Below are positions 33,804-42,800 of a DNA stretch of 57,246 nt, one piece after another. The stretch's first letter is position 1. The number at the start of each line of letters is the position of its first letter. The position numbers and the translations under genes are program-made. The notes below the pieces were generated by a model, which was given only the letters and a program-made list of their open reading frames with translations, was not told the origin of the DNA and did no database searches. The stretch comes from Lachnospira sp. (GTDB lineage: Bacteria > Bacillota > Clostridia > Lachnospirales > Lachnospiraceae): the NCBI GenBank assembly GCA_017621205.1, contig JAGATQ010000035.1, forward strand, positions 1 through 57,246. The letters run 5' to 3'.

Positions 33804-35039
33804 TTATGGCACTACAATTTTGCCGGCAATTGCAGAGCTGGCGGCTGTTGCCGGAGAACCAAGATAGATTCCCACCTTTGAAGTACCCATGCGTCCCAGA
33901 AAATTCCGGTTGTTGGTTGCTAATACTGTCTCCCCATCACAAAGAATTCCACCAGAACGTCCACAGCACAATCCACAGCCCGGCTGGGTAATAATGCAGC
34001 CAGCCATTGCCAAGGTTTCCATGTACCCTGCTTCAATTGCCTCCATGTAAATTTTACGGCTCGCTGGAGTGATGATACATTTGCAAGCAACCGTTTTCCC
34101 ATCAAGAATCTCTGCTGCTACCTTCAAATCCTCTAATCTGCCATTGGTACACGAGCCGATAAATACCTGATTAAGCTCTGTCCCTGCTACCTCTTCTACA
34201 TTATGGATATTATCCACCTGGGATGGACATGCCACCACAGGAGTTAAATCCTCCGCCTTATAAGTTAATACCTTGCAATACTGTGCATCCGCATCCCCAT
34301 AAATCCAATCAACATCCGACAAAGGAACACCGGAATATGCACAGGTCTTTTCATCTGGACGAAACAGACAAGCCTTTGCCCCTGCTTCCACCGCCATATT
34401 GGATATGGTCATACGGGATGCAACACTCATATTATCCACAGTGGAACCACATAACTCCAATGCCTTGTAGGTTGCACCGTCCGCCCGCAAATCACCGAGT
34501 AGCCGGAGAATTACATCCTTCGCATAGACATTATCGGGAAGGGTTCCATCAATCTGCACCTTAATCGTTTCCGGTACACGAATCCACATCTCCCCTGTTC
34601 CAAGAATGGCTGCCATCTCTGTATAGCCGATTCCAGAAGAAAAACAGCCAACACAACCATAGGTTGTCGTGTGGGAATCCGTACCAAACACAATGTCACC
34701 CGGCTTTGCATAGCCCGCCTCCGTCATTAGCTGATGGCAGATACCATCACTGCGATGCACATGCTTGACACCAAACTTTTTCACAAAAGCATCACCAATC
34801 TTAAAATGCCTTACATCCTCCACGGCACTCGTTGGCACCAGATGGTCATAGATTAACACAACCTTATCCGTATCCCAAAGACTTTGAAATCCCATTTCCT
34901 CAAACTTGTCTGCCACAAAGGGAATAAAAATATCGTGAATCATCACCCTGTCTACATTCACCGTTACAATATCACCTGGCTTCACTACGGCAGCCCCGGT
35001 ATTTTTTTGTATAATCTTTTCAATCACTGTATGTCCCAT
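33804..35039 (-). CDS. Aconitase-family large subunit (3-isopropylmalate dehydratase-like), second pair
   Basis: 411 residues, the short bacterial/archaeal HACN-LeuC type. It binds a 4Fe-4S cluster, with Cys in FIGSCTNGRLEDL near residue 295 and in QPGCGLCCGRSGG near 355. The hydratase signature is GTDSHTTTYGCVGCFSSGIG near 120. With its small subunit (35051-35542) it should isomerise a 2-malate-type acid by dehydration and rehydration. The exact substrate (isopropylmalate, citramalate, homocitrate or dimethylmalate) is not decidable here. It differs clearly in sequence from the paralogue at 35655-36914. Repeat R2a lies directly downstream. Confidence 0.88.
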   Translation of the reverse strand: MGHTVIEKIIQKNTGAAVVKPGDIVTVNVDRVMIHDIFIPFVADKFEEMGFQSLWDTDKVVLIYDHLVPTSAVEDVRHFKIGDAFVKKFGVKHVHRSDGICHQLMTEAGYAKPGDIVFGTDSHTTTYGCVGCFSSGIGYTEMAAILGTGEMWIRVPETIKVQIDGTLPDNVYAKDVILRLLGDLRADGATYKALELCGSTVDNMSVASRMTISNMAVEAGAKACLFRPDEKTCAYSGVPLSDVDWIYGDADAQYCKVLTYKAEDLTPVVACPSQVDNIHNVEEVAGTELNQVFIGSCTNGRLEDLKVAAEILDGKTVACKCIITPASRKIYMEAIEAGYMETLAMAGCIITQPGCGLCCGRSGGILCDGETVLATNNRNFLGRMGTSKVGIYLGSPATAASSAIAGKIVVP

Positions 35040-35050
35040 GTCCTGCCCTC

Positions 35051-35542
35051 CTAAATCACACCGTTTTTCTTCTGCATTGCCTTTACCAGACCACCCGCAT
35101 TAAGAATGTCCATCAGATTGTCAGGAAGAGAACGAATCGCATACGATTGTCCATCATGTACCAGGGACTCACCCACATTGACAGTCAGCATATCCCCTTC
35201 CTTTACTACATTCTGAATCTCGCTATTCTCAATTAACAGCAACCCATTGTTAATTGAGTTACGGAAAAAAATGCGGGCATAGGACTTGGCAATGACACAC
35301 CTCACCTTCAAAGCCTTAATAATCTCCGGTGCCTGCTCCCTTGAAGAGCCACAGCCAAAATTCTTTCCTGCTACAATGATATCTCCCTCACCGATTTGCC
35401 CTGCCAATTCCGGACGCAGGGGAGAAAATCCATATTGTTTCATATCCTCCACGGTCGGAAGTGCCAGATATTCCGTTGGAATGATAATATCCGTATCAAT
35501 ATCGTCCCCAAGCACCCAGACCTTACCTGTAAATTGTTCCAT
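35051..35542 (-). CDS. Aconitase-family small subunit (LeuD-like), second pair
   Basis: About 163 residues from ATG 35542, which has AGAGGAAG upstream; an ATG 12 codons earlier is less likely. The swivelling domain is marked by VLGDDIDTDIIIPTEYL near the start and GKNFGCGSSREQAPEIIKAL near residue 55, with the conserved Ser-Arg that binds the substrate carboxylate. It precedes its large subunit by 11 bp. It is separated from the first pair by repeat remnant R3d. Confidence 0.9.
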   Translation of the reverse strand: MEQFTGKVWVLGDDIDTDIIIPTEYLALPTVEDMKQYGFSPLRPELAGQIGEGDIIVAGKNFGCGSSREQAPEIIKALKVRCVIAKSYARIFFRNSINNGLLLIENSEIQNVVKEGDMLTVNVGESLVHDGQSYAIRSLPDNLMDILNAGGLVKAMQKKNGVI

Positions 35543-35572
35543 GTTATCTTCCTCTTTCTTTAAAAATAGATT

Positions 35573-35640
35573 AGGCAATTATGTAACTATTTATTACCAA
35601 TGCGATGGTCATAATTACAAAAGTACCTAAAAACATATAT
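35573..35640. repeat. R3 repeat copy d, remnant
   Basis: AGGCAATTATGTAAC and GCGATGGTCATAAT match the left half of R3a and R3b with scattered changes; the right half is missing. It lies between the two aconitase-type gene pairs. Confidence 0.5.
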
Positions 35641-35654
35641 TAACTCTCTGATTT

Positions 35655-36914
35655 TCATTTCACACTTTCCACTCCCGTAATATAGCCTGCCACCGCACTT
35701 GCCGCTACGGTCGCTGCGCTCGCCATATACACCTTGGAACTCGGATGCCCGGAGCGTCCTTTAAAATTACGGGTTCCGGTCGAAATTAATACCTCATTTT
35801 CACCGATAACACCCTGACAGCTTCCCCAGCATACGGAGCAGTTGGCATTCATAATCATGGCGCCTGCCTCCATCAGCGTGGTAATGACCCCCTCCTTCAG
35901 TGCCTCAATATAGACCTCGTTGGACGCTGGAGCAACAATAAAACGTACCGTATCGGCAATCTTCTTACCCTTTACCACCTCGGCAGCAGCTCTTAAATCA
36001 CAGAGACGTCCATTGTTACAGGAACCTACAAAGGCCTGGTCAATGGCAATTTTCTCTTTGCTGACATTAGCTAAGGTATCAAAATTATCTACAAAGTCTG
36101 GACGAACCACCACTGGCTCAATCTTGGATAAATCATAATCGTAGACTGCGGCAAACTGTGCATCCTCGTCGCTTTTAAACATAAACTCTGCTTTTCTGCC
36201 CCGTTCCTTACAATAGGCAACAACCTTCTCATCCGGCTCTACAATTCCAGCCTTCGCACCCGCTTCCACTGTCAGATTACAAAGTACAATTCTTTCATCA
36301 ATACTTAAATTGCTCGCTCCGTCTCCTGCAAATTCCATGATTTTGTAATTTGCCCCGTTAGCTCCGATATCTCCAATAATGGTAAGAATTAAATCCCTTG
36401 CATAAACACCCTCTCTTAATTGTCCATGCAGATTAAACCGCAGCGTCTCTGGCACCATGACCCACGATGTTCCAGTAGTCATAGCATACAAAAAATCGGT
36501 ACAGCCAACACCAGTACCAAATGCACCAAGAGCACCATAGGTTGTAGTATGGGAATCCGCACCAAAGATTAATTCACCGGGACACACATAGTCCTCCATC
36601 ATAATCTGATGGCACACTCCCTGTCCCTCATAAAGCTTAATGCCATTCTCCTTAGCAAAATTACGCATTTTCTTATGAGCTTCTGCGGTCTTTGGATTCT
36701 CCGCCGGAACATTGTGGTCCATAATGAAAACAACCTTGTCTTTATCCGCAATTCTTGGATTTTTAAGCTTATTATGATACATATCCACAGTTAAATGTGT
36801 CGTTCCATCATTGCTCATCATCCGATCCAATGTAACTGTATGAATATCATTGGGCTTTACGCTTGAAACACCTGCTGCCCTCGCAATAATCTTCTCACCT
36901 AATGTCATTCCCAT
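35655..36914 (-). CDS. leuC: 3-isopropylmalate dehydratase large subunit
   Basis: 419 residues of the HACN/LeuC type. Cluster Cys are seen in FVGSCNNGRLCDLR near residue 300 and MNANCSVCWGSCQG near 360; the signature GADSHTTTYGALGAFGTGVG lies near 120. With LeuD it converts 2-isopropylmalate to 3-isopropylmalate in leucine synthesis; clostridial enzymes also act on citramalate. The small-subunit gene is 2 bp upstream. No leuA or leuB is in the window, so the leucine assignment rests on family similarity only. Confidence 0.88.
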   Translation of the reverse strand: MGMTLGEKIIARAAGVSSVKPNDIHTVTLDRMMSNDGTTHLTVDMYHNKLKNPRIADKDKVVFIMDHNVPAENPKTAEAHKKMRNFAKENGIKLYEGQGVCHQIMMEDYVCPGELIFGADSHTTTYGALGAFGTGVGCTDFLYAMTTGTSWVMVPETLRFNLHGQLREGVYARDLILTIIGDIGANGANYKIMEFAGDGASNLSIDERIVLCNLTVEAGAKAGIVEPDEKVVAYCKERGRKAEFMFKSDEDAQFAAVYDYDLSKIEPVVVRPDFVDNFDTLANVSKEKIAIDQAFVGSCNNGRLCDLRAAAEVVKGKKIADTVRFIVAPASNEVYIEALKEGVITTLMEAGAMIMNANCSVCWGSCQGVIGENEVLISTGTRNFKGRSGHPSSKVYMASAATVAASAVAGYITGVESVK

Positions 36915-36916
36915 GG

Positions 36917-37393
36917 CTACTGACCCTCCTTATTTAATGAAGCGATTAAGCCTCCAGCATTTAATATGTTCTGCATGTATTCCGGGAGCTTGGTACAGGA
37001 AAAGGTCTGCCCCCCTGCCGTAACCGTTCCGGCAGTCAAATCAAGTTCTGCTTCACCGCCGTCCTCCACAGCATCATATAATTCCTTACAAACAATAACT
37101 GGCAATCCGATATTGATAGAGTTGCGGTAAAAAATACGGGCAAAGGATTTTGCAATCACCGCCTTCACCCCCAACGCCTTAAGAACACTTGGTGCCTGTT
37201 CCCTTGAAGAACCACAACCAAAATTCTCATTGGCAACTACCAAATCGCCCTCCTTTACCTCACTGGCGAAGGAAGGGGAAAGCGATTCAAAGGTGTATCC
37301 CTTCATTGCCTCAATATCCGGTAACAATAAATATTGTGACGCAATAATCTGGTCGGTATCGACATCATTTCCAAATTTATATACTTTACTCAT
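36917..37393 (-). CDS. leuD: 3-isopropylmalate dehydratase small subunit
   Basis: 158 residues. FGNDVDTDQIIASQYLLLPD at the N-terminus and NENFGCGSSREQAPSVLKAL near residue 53 are the LeuD signatures. The ATG at 37393 has AGGAGG upstream. It is the first gene of a four-gene cluster leuD-leuC-(leuD-like)-(leuC-like) and lies 72 bp downstream of a promoter at 37465-37493. Confidence 0.9.
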   Translation of the reverse strand: MSKVYKFGNDVDTDQIIASQYLLLPDIEAMKGYTFESLSPSFASEVKEGDLVVANENFGCGSSREQAPSVLKALGVKAVIAKSFARIFYRNSINIGLPVIVCKELYDAVEDGGEAELDLTAGTVTAGGQTFSCTKLPEYMQNILNAGGLIASLNKEGQ

Positions 37394-37464
37394 GCTTATC
37401 CTCCTAATATGTTCTTATGTTGCAAGTGGTTCTGTGAAATGAATACTTGCTTTTTGCTTTCAAT

Positions 37465-37493
37465 AGTATATAACAAATCTTTTAAAATGTACA
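37465..37493 (-). promoter_or_regulatory. Promoter of the leuDC-type cluster
   Basis: TGTACA (37488-37493), 17 bp and TATACT (37465-37470) on the minus strand. The -35 box matches four of six consensus bases. No T-box or leader peptide is evident in the leader of about 65 nt. Confidence 0.5.
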
Positions 37494-37530
37494 GATTGGT
37501 TAAAAGGGTTTGTATATGATACGATGTATG

Positions 37531-37767
37531 GCATGGAAGGGGCACACGCTATATTATTGGTTCCGTTGTCCGGGAATAAGCATTTCTAGGATATTCCCAT
37601 GGGATAATTGGGTGTTGACGCAACCGACGCCAACTCGCCATCCAGGCTCGGTGGCGGCTTTTCGGGACATCCCTGTCCCGAAATTGCTGGTTACCAGAAG
37701 GGAATATCAAGAAATGCTAATTCCCTACCATAGTCACCAATAATATAGCGTGTGTCCCTTCCATGCC
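37531..37767. repeat. R1 repeat copy B: very long inverted repeat
   Basis: The outer arms GGCATGGAAGGGGCACACGC and its complement at 37748-37767 enclose ATATTATTGG/CCAATAATAT and the shared GGGAATAAGCATTTCT segment. The left inner arm (GACGCAACCGACGCCAACTC) is kept, while its right partner is lost. The GGGACATCCCTGTCCC tip is kept. Confidence 0.85.
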
Positions 37768-37982
37768 CCCCAAGGTTATAGATAGACTAATATGTATAGC
37801 TTGCATATAAAATCAAATAACAAGTTATAATTTCAGATAAAATAAAAATGTTTTACATGAAAAATTTTTACGATTAAACTATTTCCCGTTATGGCAAAAC
37901 CCTATCTACACCACCTAATTACCCTAATCAACCTCACCCACTTTGTTTTTAAAGAAAAATACTATCCGTAACTTCAAGAGGG

Positions 37983-38217
37983 GGCATAAAACCGGAATGT
38001 GCTATGGATTTGTGACTTTGGCAGGGAATTAGAATTTCTCGATATTCCCATCAATCTACAGCAATTTCGGGACTGGATGTCCCGAAAAGACACCACTGAG
38101 CCATGGATGGCGAATTGGTGTCGCTTGCGTCACACATTAATTCCAACATGGGAATATCCTAGAAATTCTTATTCCCGAACAACGGAACAAATCCATAATA
38201 CATTCCGGTTTTATGCC
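37983..38217. repeat. R1 repeat copy C: very long inverted repeat
   Basis: The outer arms GGCATAAAACCGGAATGTG and its near-complement at 38197-38217 differ from those of copy B but still pair with each other. Here the right inner arm (GAGCCATGGATGGCGAATTG) is kept and the left partner is lost. The gap 37768-37982 between copies B and C is AT-rich with nothing recognisable. Confidence 0.85.
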
Positions 38218-38257
38218 ATTCCAAACTACACTAAGTCTTTTTCTTAACAACACACAC

Positions 38258-38707
38258 CTAGCATATCTCCTCACTATCAAGAATAATCGTAAACGGCCCA
38301 TCATTCAAAAGCTCCACCTTCATATCCGCACCAAAGGAACCCGTCTGTACCTCAGGAAACTCCTCCCTGCATTTTTCAATAATATATTCATACATCTGTT
38401 CTGCTTCATCCGGTGCTCCTGCCCGGATAAAGGAGGGGCGGTTTCCCTTTTTACAATCTGCATAAAGCGTGAACTGGGATACCAGCAACAGATTCCCTCC
38501 CACGTCCTTTAAGGAAAGGTTAATCTTATCATTTTCATCACTAAATATCCGCAGACCAATCATCTTTTTTACCAGCTTATCAGCCATAGCTTTCGTATCT
38601 TCCTGCCCGACACCAATCAACACCAGAAATCCTCTGTCAATCCTGCCAATGACCTCTTTTTCCACTGTTACACTTGCTTTTGTTACCCGTTGTATTATAA
38701 ACCGCAT
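38258..38707 (-). CDS. dtd: D-aminoacyl-tRNA deacylase
   Basis: 149 residues, standard length. It removes D-amino acids (and glycine misattached to tRNA-Ala) from tRNA. Motifs: [16 protein letters not shown] at the start, [21 protein letters not shown] with the SQxTL catalytic site near residue 77, and the cross-subunit Gly-Pro motif as [11 protein letters not shown] near the C-terminus. The ATG at 38707 follows GGGAGGG. It stands alone between R1-C and R3c. Confidence 0.96.
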   Translation of the reverse strand: MRFIIQRVTKASVTVEKEVIGRIDRGFLVLIGVGQEDTKAMADKLVKKMIGLRIFSDENDKINLSLKDVGGNLLLVSQFTLYADCKKGNRPSFIRAGAPDEAEQMYEYIIEKCREEFPEVQTGSFGADMKVELLNDGPFTIILDSEEIC

Positions 38708-38974
38708 TGTATCCCTCCCAATTATTAAGTTATCATTGCAAAGCTACTTATTGTTACATTCATACAAACATTCTATACAGTTTTTTCCAAAAACGATAAT
38801 ACAATAATTTAGTATACTTTTGCTATCCGCCATGGTATCAAAAAATGTACAGAAAAGCAAGACAACCTCTTTTCATTTACAGCCACAAATGATAGAATGA
38901 TATTATGCTGTTTCAAACGGAAAAACAGAGTACTTATTTACCAGAGTACTACAAAATAGGTAATCACCTATATT

Positions 38975-39122
38975 TAGATAATTGATAAACTCACAACTAC
39001 TGCAGAGATAGTCATAATAGTATATAAATTTACGCCTTTGTACTTTGCGTAGCAAAGACAACGAAGTAAATTTATATACTATTGTGACTATCGTATCAGC
39101 AATATAGTATTTATCAATTATG
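38975..39122. repeat. R3 repeat copy c
   Basis: TAGATAATTGATAAAC (from 38975) pairs with TTTATCAATTAT (to 39121). GATAGTCATAATAGTATATA pairs with TATATACTATTGTGACTATC. Compared with R3a, a C-G pair in the outer arm is replaced by A-T on both sides. It ends about 20 bp before the malic enzyme ribosome binding site. The stretch 38708-38974 holds no recognisable gene. Confidence 0.85.
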
Positions 39123-39153
39123 TAAATAAAAATAAATATAAAGGAGTAGAATT

Positions 39154-40305
39154 ATGACAACGAACGAACAAGCCTTAAAGCTTCATGAAGAATGGAATGG
39201 TAAGCTAAACACAGAGAGTAAATGCAAGGTTGCATCCAAGGAGGATTTGGCACTTGCCTACACTCCGGGAGTAGCAGAGCCCTGTAAGGTGATTGCTGAC
39301 AATCCGGAAGCTGCATATACCTATACCATTAAAGCAAATACGGTAGCAGTCGTATCCGACGGCAGTGCTGTTTTGGGTCTTGGCAATATTGGTCCACTGG
39401 CGGCTATGCCGGTAATGGAAGGAAAGGCTGTACTATTTAAGGAGTTTGGCGGTGTCAATGCATTCCCTATCTGTCTGGATACACAGGATACAGAAGAAAT
39501 TATTGAAACGGTAAAACGAATTGCGCCTGCCTTTGGCGGAATCAATCTGGAGGACATTTCTGCCCCACGTTGTTTTGAGATTGAAGAACGGTTAAAGAAG
39601 GAATTAAATATTCCCGTATTCCACGATGACCAGCATGGAACTGCCATTGTAGTTTTATCCGGTGTGATTAATGCACTAAAGGTAACCGGTAAAAAGAAAG
39701 AGGATTGTAAGGTCGTGGTAAATGGTGCCGGTTCTGCAGGAATTGCGATTACTAAGATTTTGTTAAACTACGGATTTACCAATGTTACCATGTGTGACCG
39801 GGAAGGAATCATTTCCAAAGATTATCCAAATTTAAACTGGATGCAGAGAGAAATGTGCAATGTAACCAATCTTTCCGGTGCTACTGGAACTCTCGCAGAT
39901 GCACTACAAGGTGCTGATATCTTTGTCGGTGTCTCCGCACCCAATATCGTATCCAAAGAAATGGTTGCTTCCATGAATGAGGATGCTATTTTATTTACCA
40001 TGGCAAATCCTGTCCCAGAGATTATGCCAGACCTCGCTAAAGAAGCAGGAGCCCGTATTGTTGGTACCGGACGTTCCGATTTTCCAAATCAGATTAACAA
40101 TGTAATTGCCTTCCCAGGCATCTTTAAAGGGGCATTGGAGGGGCGTGCCACACAGATTACAGAAGAAATGAAGCTGGCTGCTGCCCTTGCGATTGCAGGC
40201 TTAGTACCTGATGAGGAATTAAACGAGGATAATATTATGCCACAGCCCTTTGACCCAAGAGTATGCGAAGCCGTAAGCAATGCGATTAAAGCACATATTA
40301 AATAG
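39154..40305 (+). CDS. NAD(P)-dependent malic enzyme
   Basis: 383 residues of the short malic enzyme family, without the phosphotransacetylase domain of MaeB. It oxidatively decarboxylates malate to pyruvate. Visible sites: LALAYTPGVAEPCK near residue 30, GSAVLGLGNIGPLAAMPVMEGKA near 70, the metal-binding FGGINLEDISAPRCFEIE near 130 and VVNGAGSAGIAI, the dinucleotide fold, near 190. The ATG at 39154 follows AAAGGAG. Repeats R3c and R3e flank the gene on both sides. Confidence 0.95.
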   Translation: MTTNEQALKLHEEWNGKLNTESKCKVASKEDLALAYTPGVAEPCKVIADNPEAAYTYTIKANTVAVVSDGSAVLGLGNIGPLAAMPVMEGKAVLFKEFGGVNAFPICLDTQDTEEIIETVKRIAPAFGGINLEDISAPRCFEIEERLKKELNIPVFHDDQHGTAIVVLSGVINALKVTGKKKEDCKVVVNGAGSAGIAITKILLNYGFTNVTMCDREGIISKDYPNLNWMQREMCNVTNLSGATGTLADALQGADIFVGVSAPNIVSKEMVASMNEDAILFTMANPVPEIMPDLAKEAGARIVGTGRSDFPNQINNVIAFPGIFKGALEGRATQITEEMKLAAALAIAGLVPDEELNEDNIMPQPFDPRVCEAVSNAIKAHIK

Positions 40306-40314
40306 AAAACTTAA

Positions 40315-40588
40315 TAGATAATTGCGAAACAAGTTTTTCCTAAAGCCCCGTTGAGCAATATAGACAGTATTGCTACAGGGCACGCTCTCGCTACTTGTCG
40401 CTCGTAACGGTACATAAGGTGCTAAAATACAGCACCTCACGCAAGGTACACTTTCACACTAAGTTCGTGTTAAAACACTCACTAAGTGTTCAATGCGAAG
40501 TACCGACGGCTCCAAAGTACCCTGTTAGCAACATTGTCTATATTGCTCAACTTGAATTCTCAGAATAATGAATTTCGCAATTACCTAG
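40315..40588. repeat. R3 repeat copy e: giant hairpin variant
   Basis: The outer arms TAGATAATTGCGAAAC and TTTCGCAATTACCTAG are R3-like. Between them is a different, large palindrome: GTTGAGCAATATAGACA with TGTCTATATTGCTCAAC, CAGGG with CCCTG, and a tip with AGGTGCT-AAAATAC-AGCACCT. It fills nearly the whole gap between the malic enzyme and DUF4364 genes. Confidence 0.8.
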
Positions 40589-40624
40589 AAACATGATAAT
40601 TAAGTTAGGAGGAAAATAATAACA

Positions 40625-41194
40625 ATGGAAAATGATACCCAGACAATCTATCGGTTAGTAATTTTATTTATGCTAAAGAAGGTGGAATTTCCACTGACAA
40701 CAGCACAGTTTTCCTCTTTTTTTGTAGACCGGAATTATACGGATTTTCTGACACTGCAGCAGACCTTGTCCTCGCTGCTTGACAACCGCTTTGTTACCAA
40801 GGAAAGCGTTCAAGGCTCTTCCCTCTCCACAAACTATAGCATTACCAAGGATGGAGAGGAAGCATTGGAGATGTTCCAATACCGCATTTCTGAGGGATTA
40901 AAGGATGATGTACTGGAATTTTTCGCCGAGAATCAATACCAGCTTCGTAATGAAGTGGAAGTCTATTCTAATTACATTCCCGCATCAGACAATGAATATA
41001 TCGTCGAATGTATGGTAAAGGAGCGAAACTCCATCGTGCTGCAGATTAAATTAAATGTGGCAACAAAGGAAATGGCAATCAACGCCTGCGACAATTGGAA
41101 AAAACAAAATGATAGTGTGTATACCTATCTGATTAACCAACTGGTACTCTCCTCTGAGGATACCCCAAAGGAAGCAGACGAAGAATTGCCTTGA
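40625..41194 (+). CDS. DUF4364 family protein
   Basis: 189 residues. The N-terminal half resembles a winged-helix domain (YRLVILFMLKKVEFPLTTAQ, TLSSLLDNRFV, YSITKDGEEALEMF), followed by a mixed alpha/beta half (EYIVECMVKERNSIVLQIKL). The family is common in Clostridia and is probably DNA-binding by its fold; no target is known. The ATG at 40625 has AGGAGG upstream. It converges on the citrate synthase gene with 26 bp between them. Confidence 0.85.
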   Translation: MENDTQTIYRLVILFMLKKVEFPLTTAQFSSFFVDRNYTDFLTLQQTLSSLLDNRFVTKESVQGSSLSTNYSITKDGEEALEMFQYRISEGLKDDVLEFFAENQYQLRNEVEVYSNYIPASDNEYIVECMVKERNSIVLQIKLNVATKEMAINACDNWKKQNDSVYTYLINQLVLSSEDTPKEADEELP

Positions 41195-41220
41195 TTTACC
41201 TTTACTTTTATTATTTACTT

Positions 41221-42594
41221 CTATTCCTCATCTCTCTTATCAAGAGGAACATAATCGTTATGCTTACAAACTGCCTTATATGCCGGACGGATAATCTTAC
41301 CAGCATTAATCAGCTCTTCCATGCGATGTGCACTCCAGCCTGCGATACGTGCCAGTGCAAATAATGGTGTATACAGCTCATGAGGCAGGTCGAGCATATC
41401 ATAGATAAATCCACTATAAAAATCCACATTGATACAAACACCTTTATAAATCTTTCTCTCTCTTGCAATTACCTCCGGTGCCAGACGTTCTACTGTCTTA
41501 TATAAGCGAAGCTCCTTATCAAGCCCCTTCTCCTTCGCCAAATCCTCAACAAAGATTTTCAGTTGCCTTGCTCGTGGATCAGACACGGAATATACCGCAT
41601 GTCCCATACCATAAATCAAGCCCTGCTTATCAAATGCCTGTTTATGCAGCAGTGCCTTTAAGTAAGCTGTAATCTCTTCCTCGTCCTCCCAGTCCTTTAC
41701 CTGTTCCTTCATATCATTAAACATCTCGGTCACCTTGATATTGGCACCACCATGCTTCGGTCCCTTCAGAGAGCCAAGAGATGCAGCAATCACGGAATAG
41801 GTATCGGTTCCAGAAGAGGTTACTACATGAGTAGTAAAGCTGGAATTATTACCACCACCATGCTCTGCATGAAGCACCAGTGCCAAATCCAAAATCTTGG
41901 CTTCCAGCTCTGAATACTGATTATCTTCCCGAAGCATATAAAGAATATTCTCCGCAATCGACTTACCTGGGTCGGGAGAATGTATAATCAGACTTTTATC
42001 ATTATAGTAATGGTTATACGCATGATACGCATACACTGCCAGCCGTGGAAAAACAGAAATCAAATGCAGACATTGGTCTAATACATTCGGCAGAGAGGTA
42101 TCATTCGGATGCTCATCATAAAAATAGAGAGCCAGCACGCTGCGACTCATCGCATTCATCATATCCCTGCTTGGCGCCTTCATAATGATATCTCTGGTAA
42201 AATCCTTGGGAAGCTCTCTCTTCTCCACCAGTATCTTTTTAAAATCATCCAGCTCCGTCTCGGTAGGCAGCGAGCCAAACAACAATAGATATATGGTTTC
42301 CTCAAAACCATAACGCTTCTCATTCATAAATCCGGTTACTAAATCCTCCACATTCACACCACGATAATACAATTTACCATCACATGGCTTCATATCCATA
42401 TCGACAACGGTATAGGAAATAATCTCTGATATCTCAGTAAGTCCTGCTAACACACCCTTACCGTTTAAATCACGCAATCCCCTCTTTACATCATATTTGG
42501 TAAATAATTCCGGATCAATATTCCCATTCATCCTACTCTTTTCTGCTAATGCATGTATCTCGCGATTCGTTTTTGATACATTATTATCTAACAT
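41221..42594 (-). CDS. Citrate synthase (citrate/2-methylcitrate family)
   Basis: 457 residues. It condenses acetyl-CoA and oxaloacetate. Active-site regions are HAEHGGGNNSSFTTHVV near residue 250, SLKGPKHGGANIKV near 285 and LIYGMGHAVYSVSDPRARQL near 335, which supply two His and the catalytic Asp region. The chain is longer at its N-terminus than E. coli GltA. ATG 42594 with AAAGGATG upstream is preferred to a TTG six codons earlier. No aconitase or isocitrate dehydrogenase gene is in the window. Confidence 0.93.
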   Translation of the reverse strand: MLDNNVSKTNREIHALAEKSRMNGNIDPELFTKYDVKRGLRDLNGKGVLAGLTEISEIISYTVVDMDMKPCDGKLYYRGVNVEDLVTGFMNEKRYGFEETIYLLLFGSLPTETELDDFKKILVEKRELPKDFTRDIIMKAPSRDMMNAMSRSVLALYFYDEHPNDTSLPNVLDQCLHLISVFPRLAVYAYHAYNHYYNDKSLIIHSPDPGKSIAENILYMLREDNQYSELEAKILDLALVLHAEHGGGNNSSFTTHVVTSSGTDTYSVIAASLGSLKGPKHGGANIKVTEMFNDMKEQVKDWEDEEEITAYLKALLHKQAFDKQGLIYGMGHAVYSVSDPRARQLKIFVEDLAKEKGLDKELRLYKTVERLAPEVIARERKIYKGVCINVDFYSGFIYDMLDLPHELYTPLFALARIAGWSAHRMEELINAGKIIRPAYKAVCKHNDYVPLDKRDEE

Positions 42595-42732
42595 GAAATC
42601 ATCCTTTCTCAAATTGAATGCTTTAAACAGAGGACGACAATCCCTTCTTTAAAACACTCGATATTTTTACTAAAAGTTGCTCGAAATAATATTATAGCAT
42701 ATTTTCATGAATAAGGGAAGCATTTAAAATAC

Positions 42733-42761
42733 TTGTCTTCCGTATAAAAATCTTGTATGAT
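42733..42761 (+). promoter_or_regulatory. Promoter of the DUF2079 gene
   Basis: TTGTCT (42733-42738), 17 bp and TATGAT (42756-42761). It excludes an in-frame ATG at 42753 as the start and supports 42801. Confidence 0.65.
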
Positions 42762-42800
42762 GTGAGATATAACATTAACAATAAGGAGAACTATATTCCC

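Noticed and set aside
1..38217. R1 or R3 repeats as CRISPR arrays
   Set aside because: Copies are single, long and palindromic without regular short spacers, and no cas genes are present.
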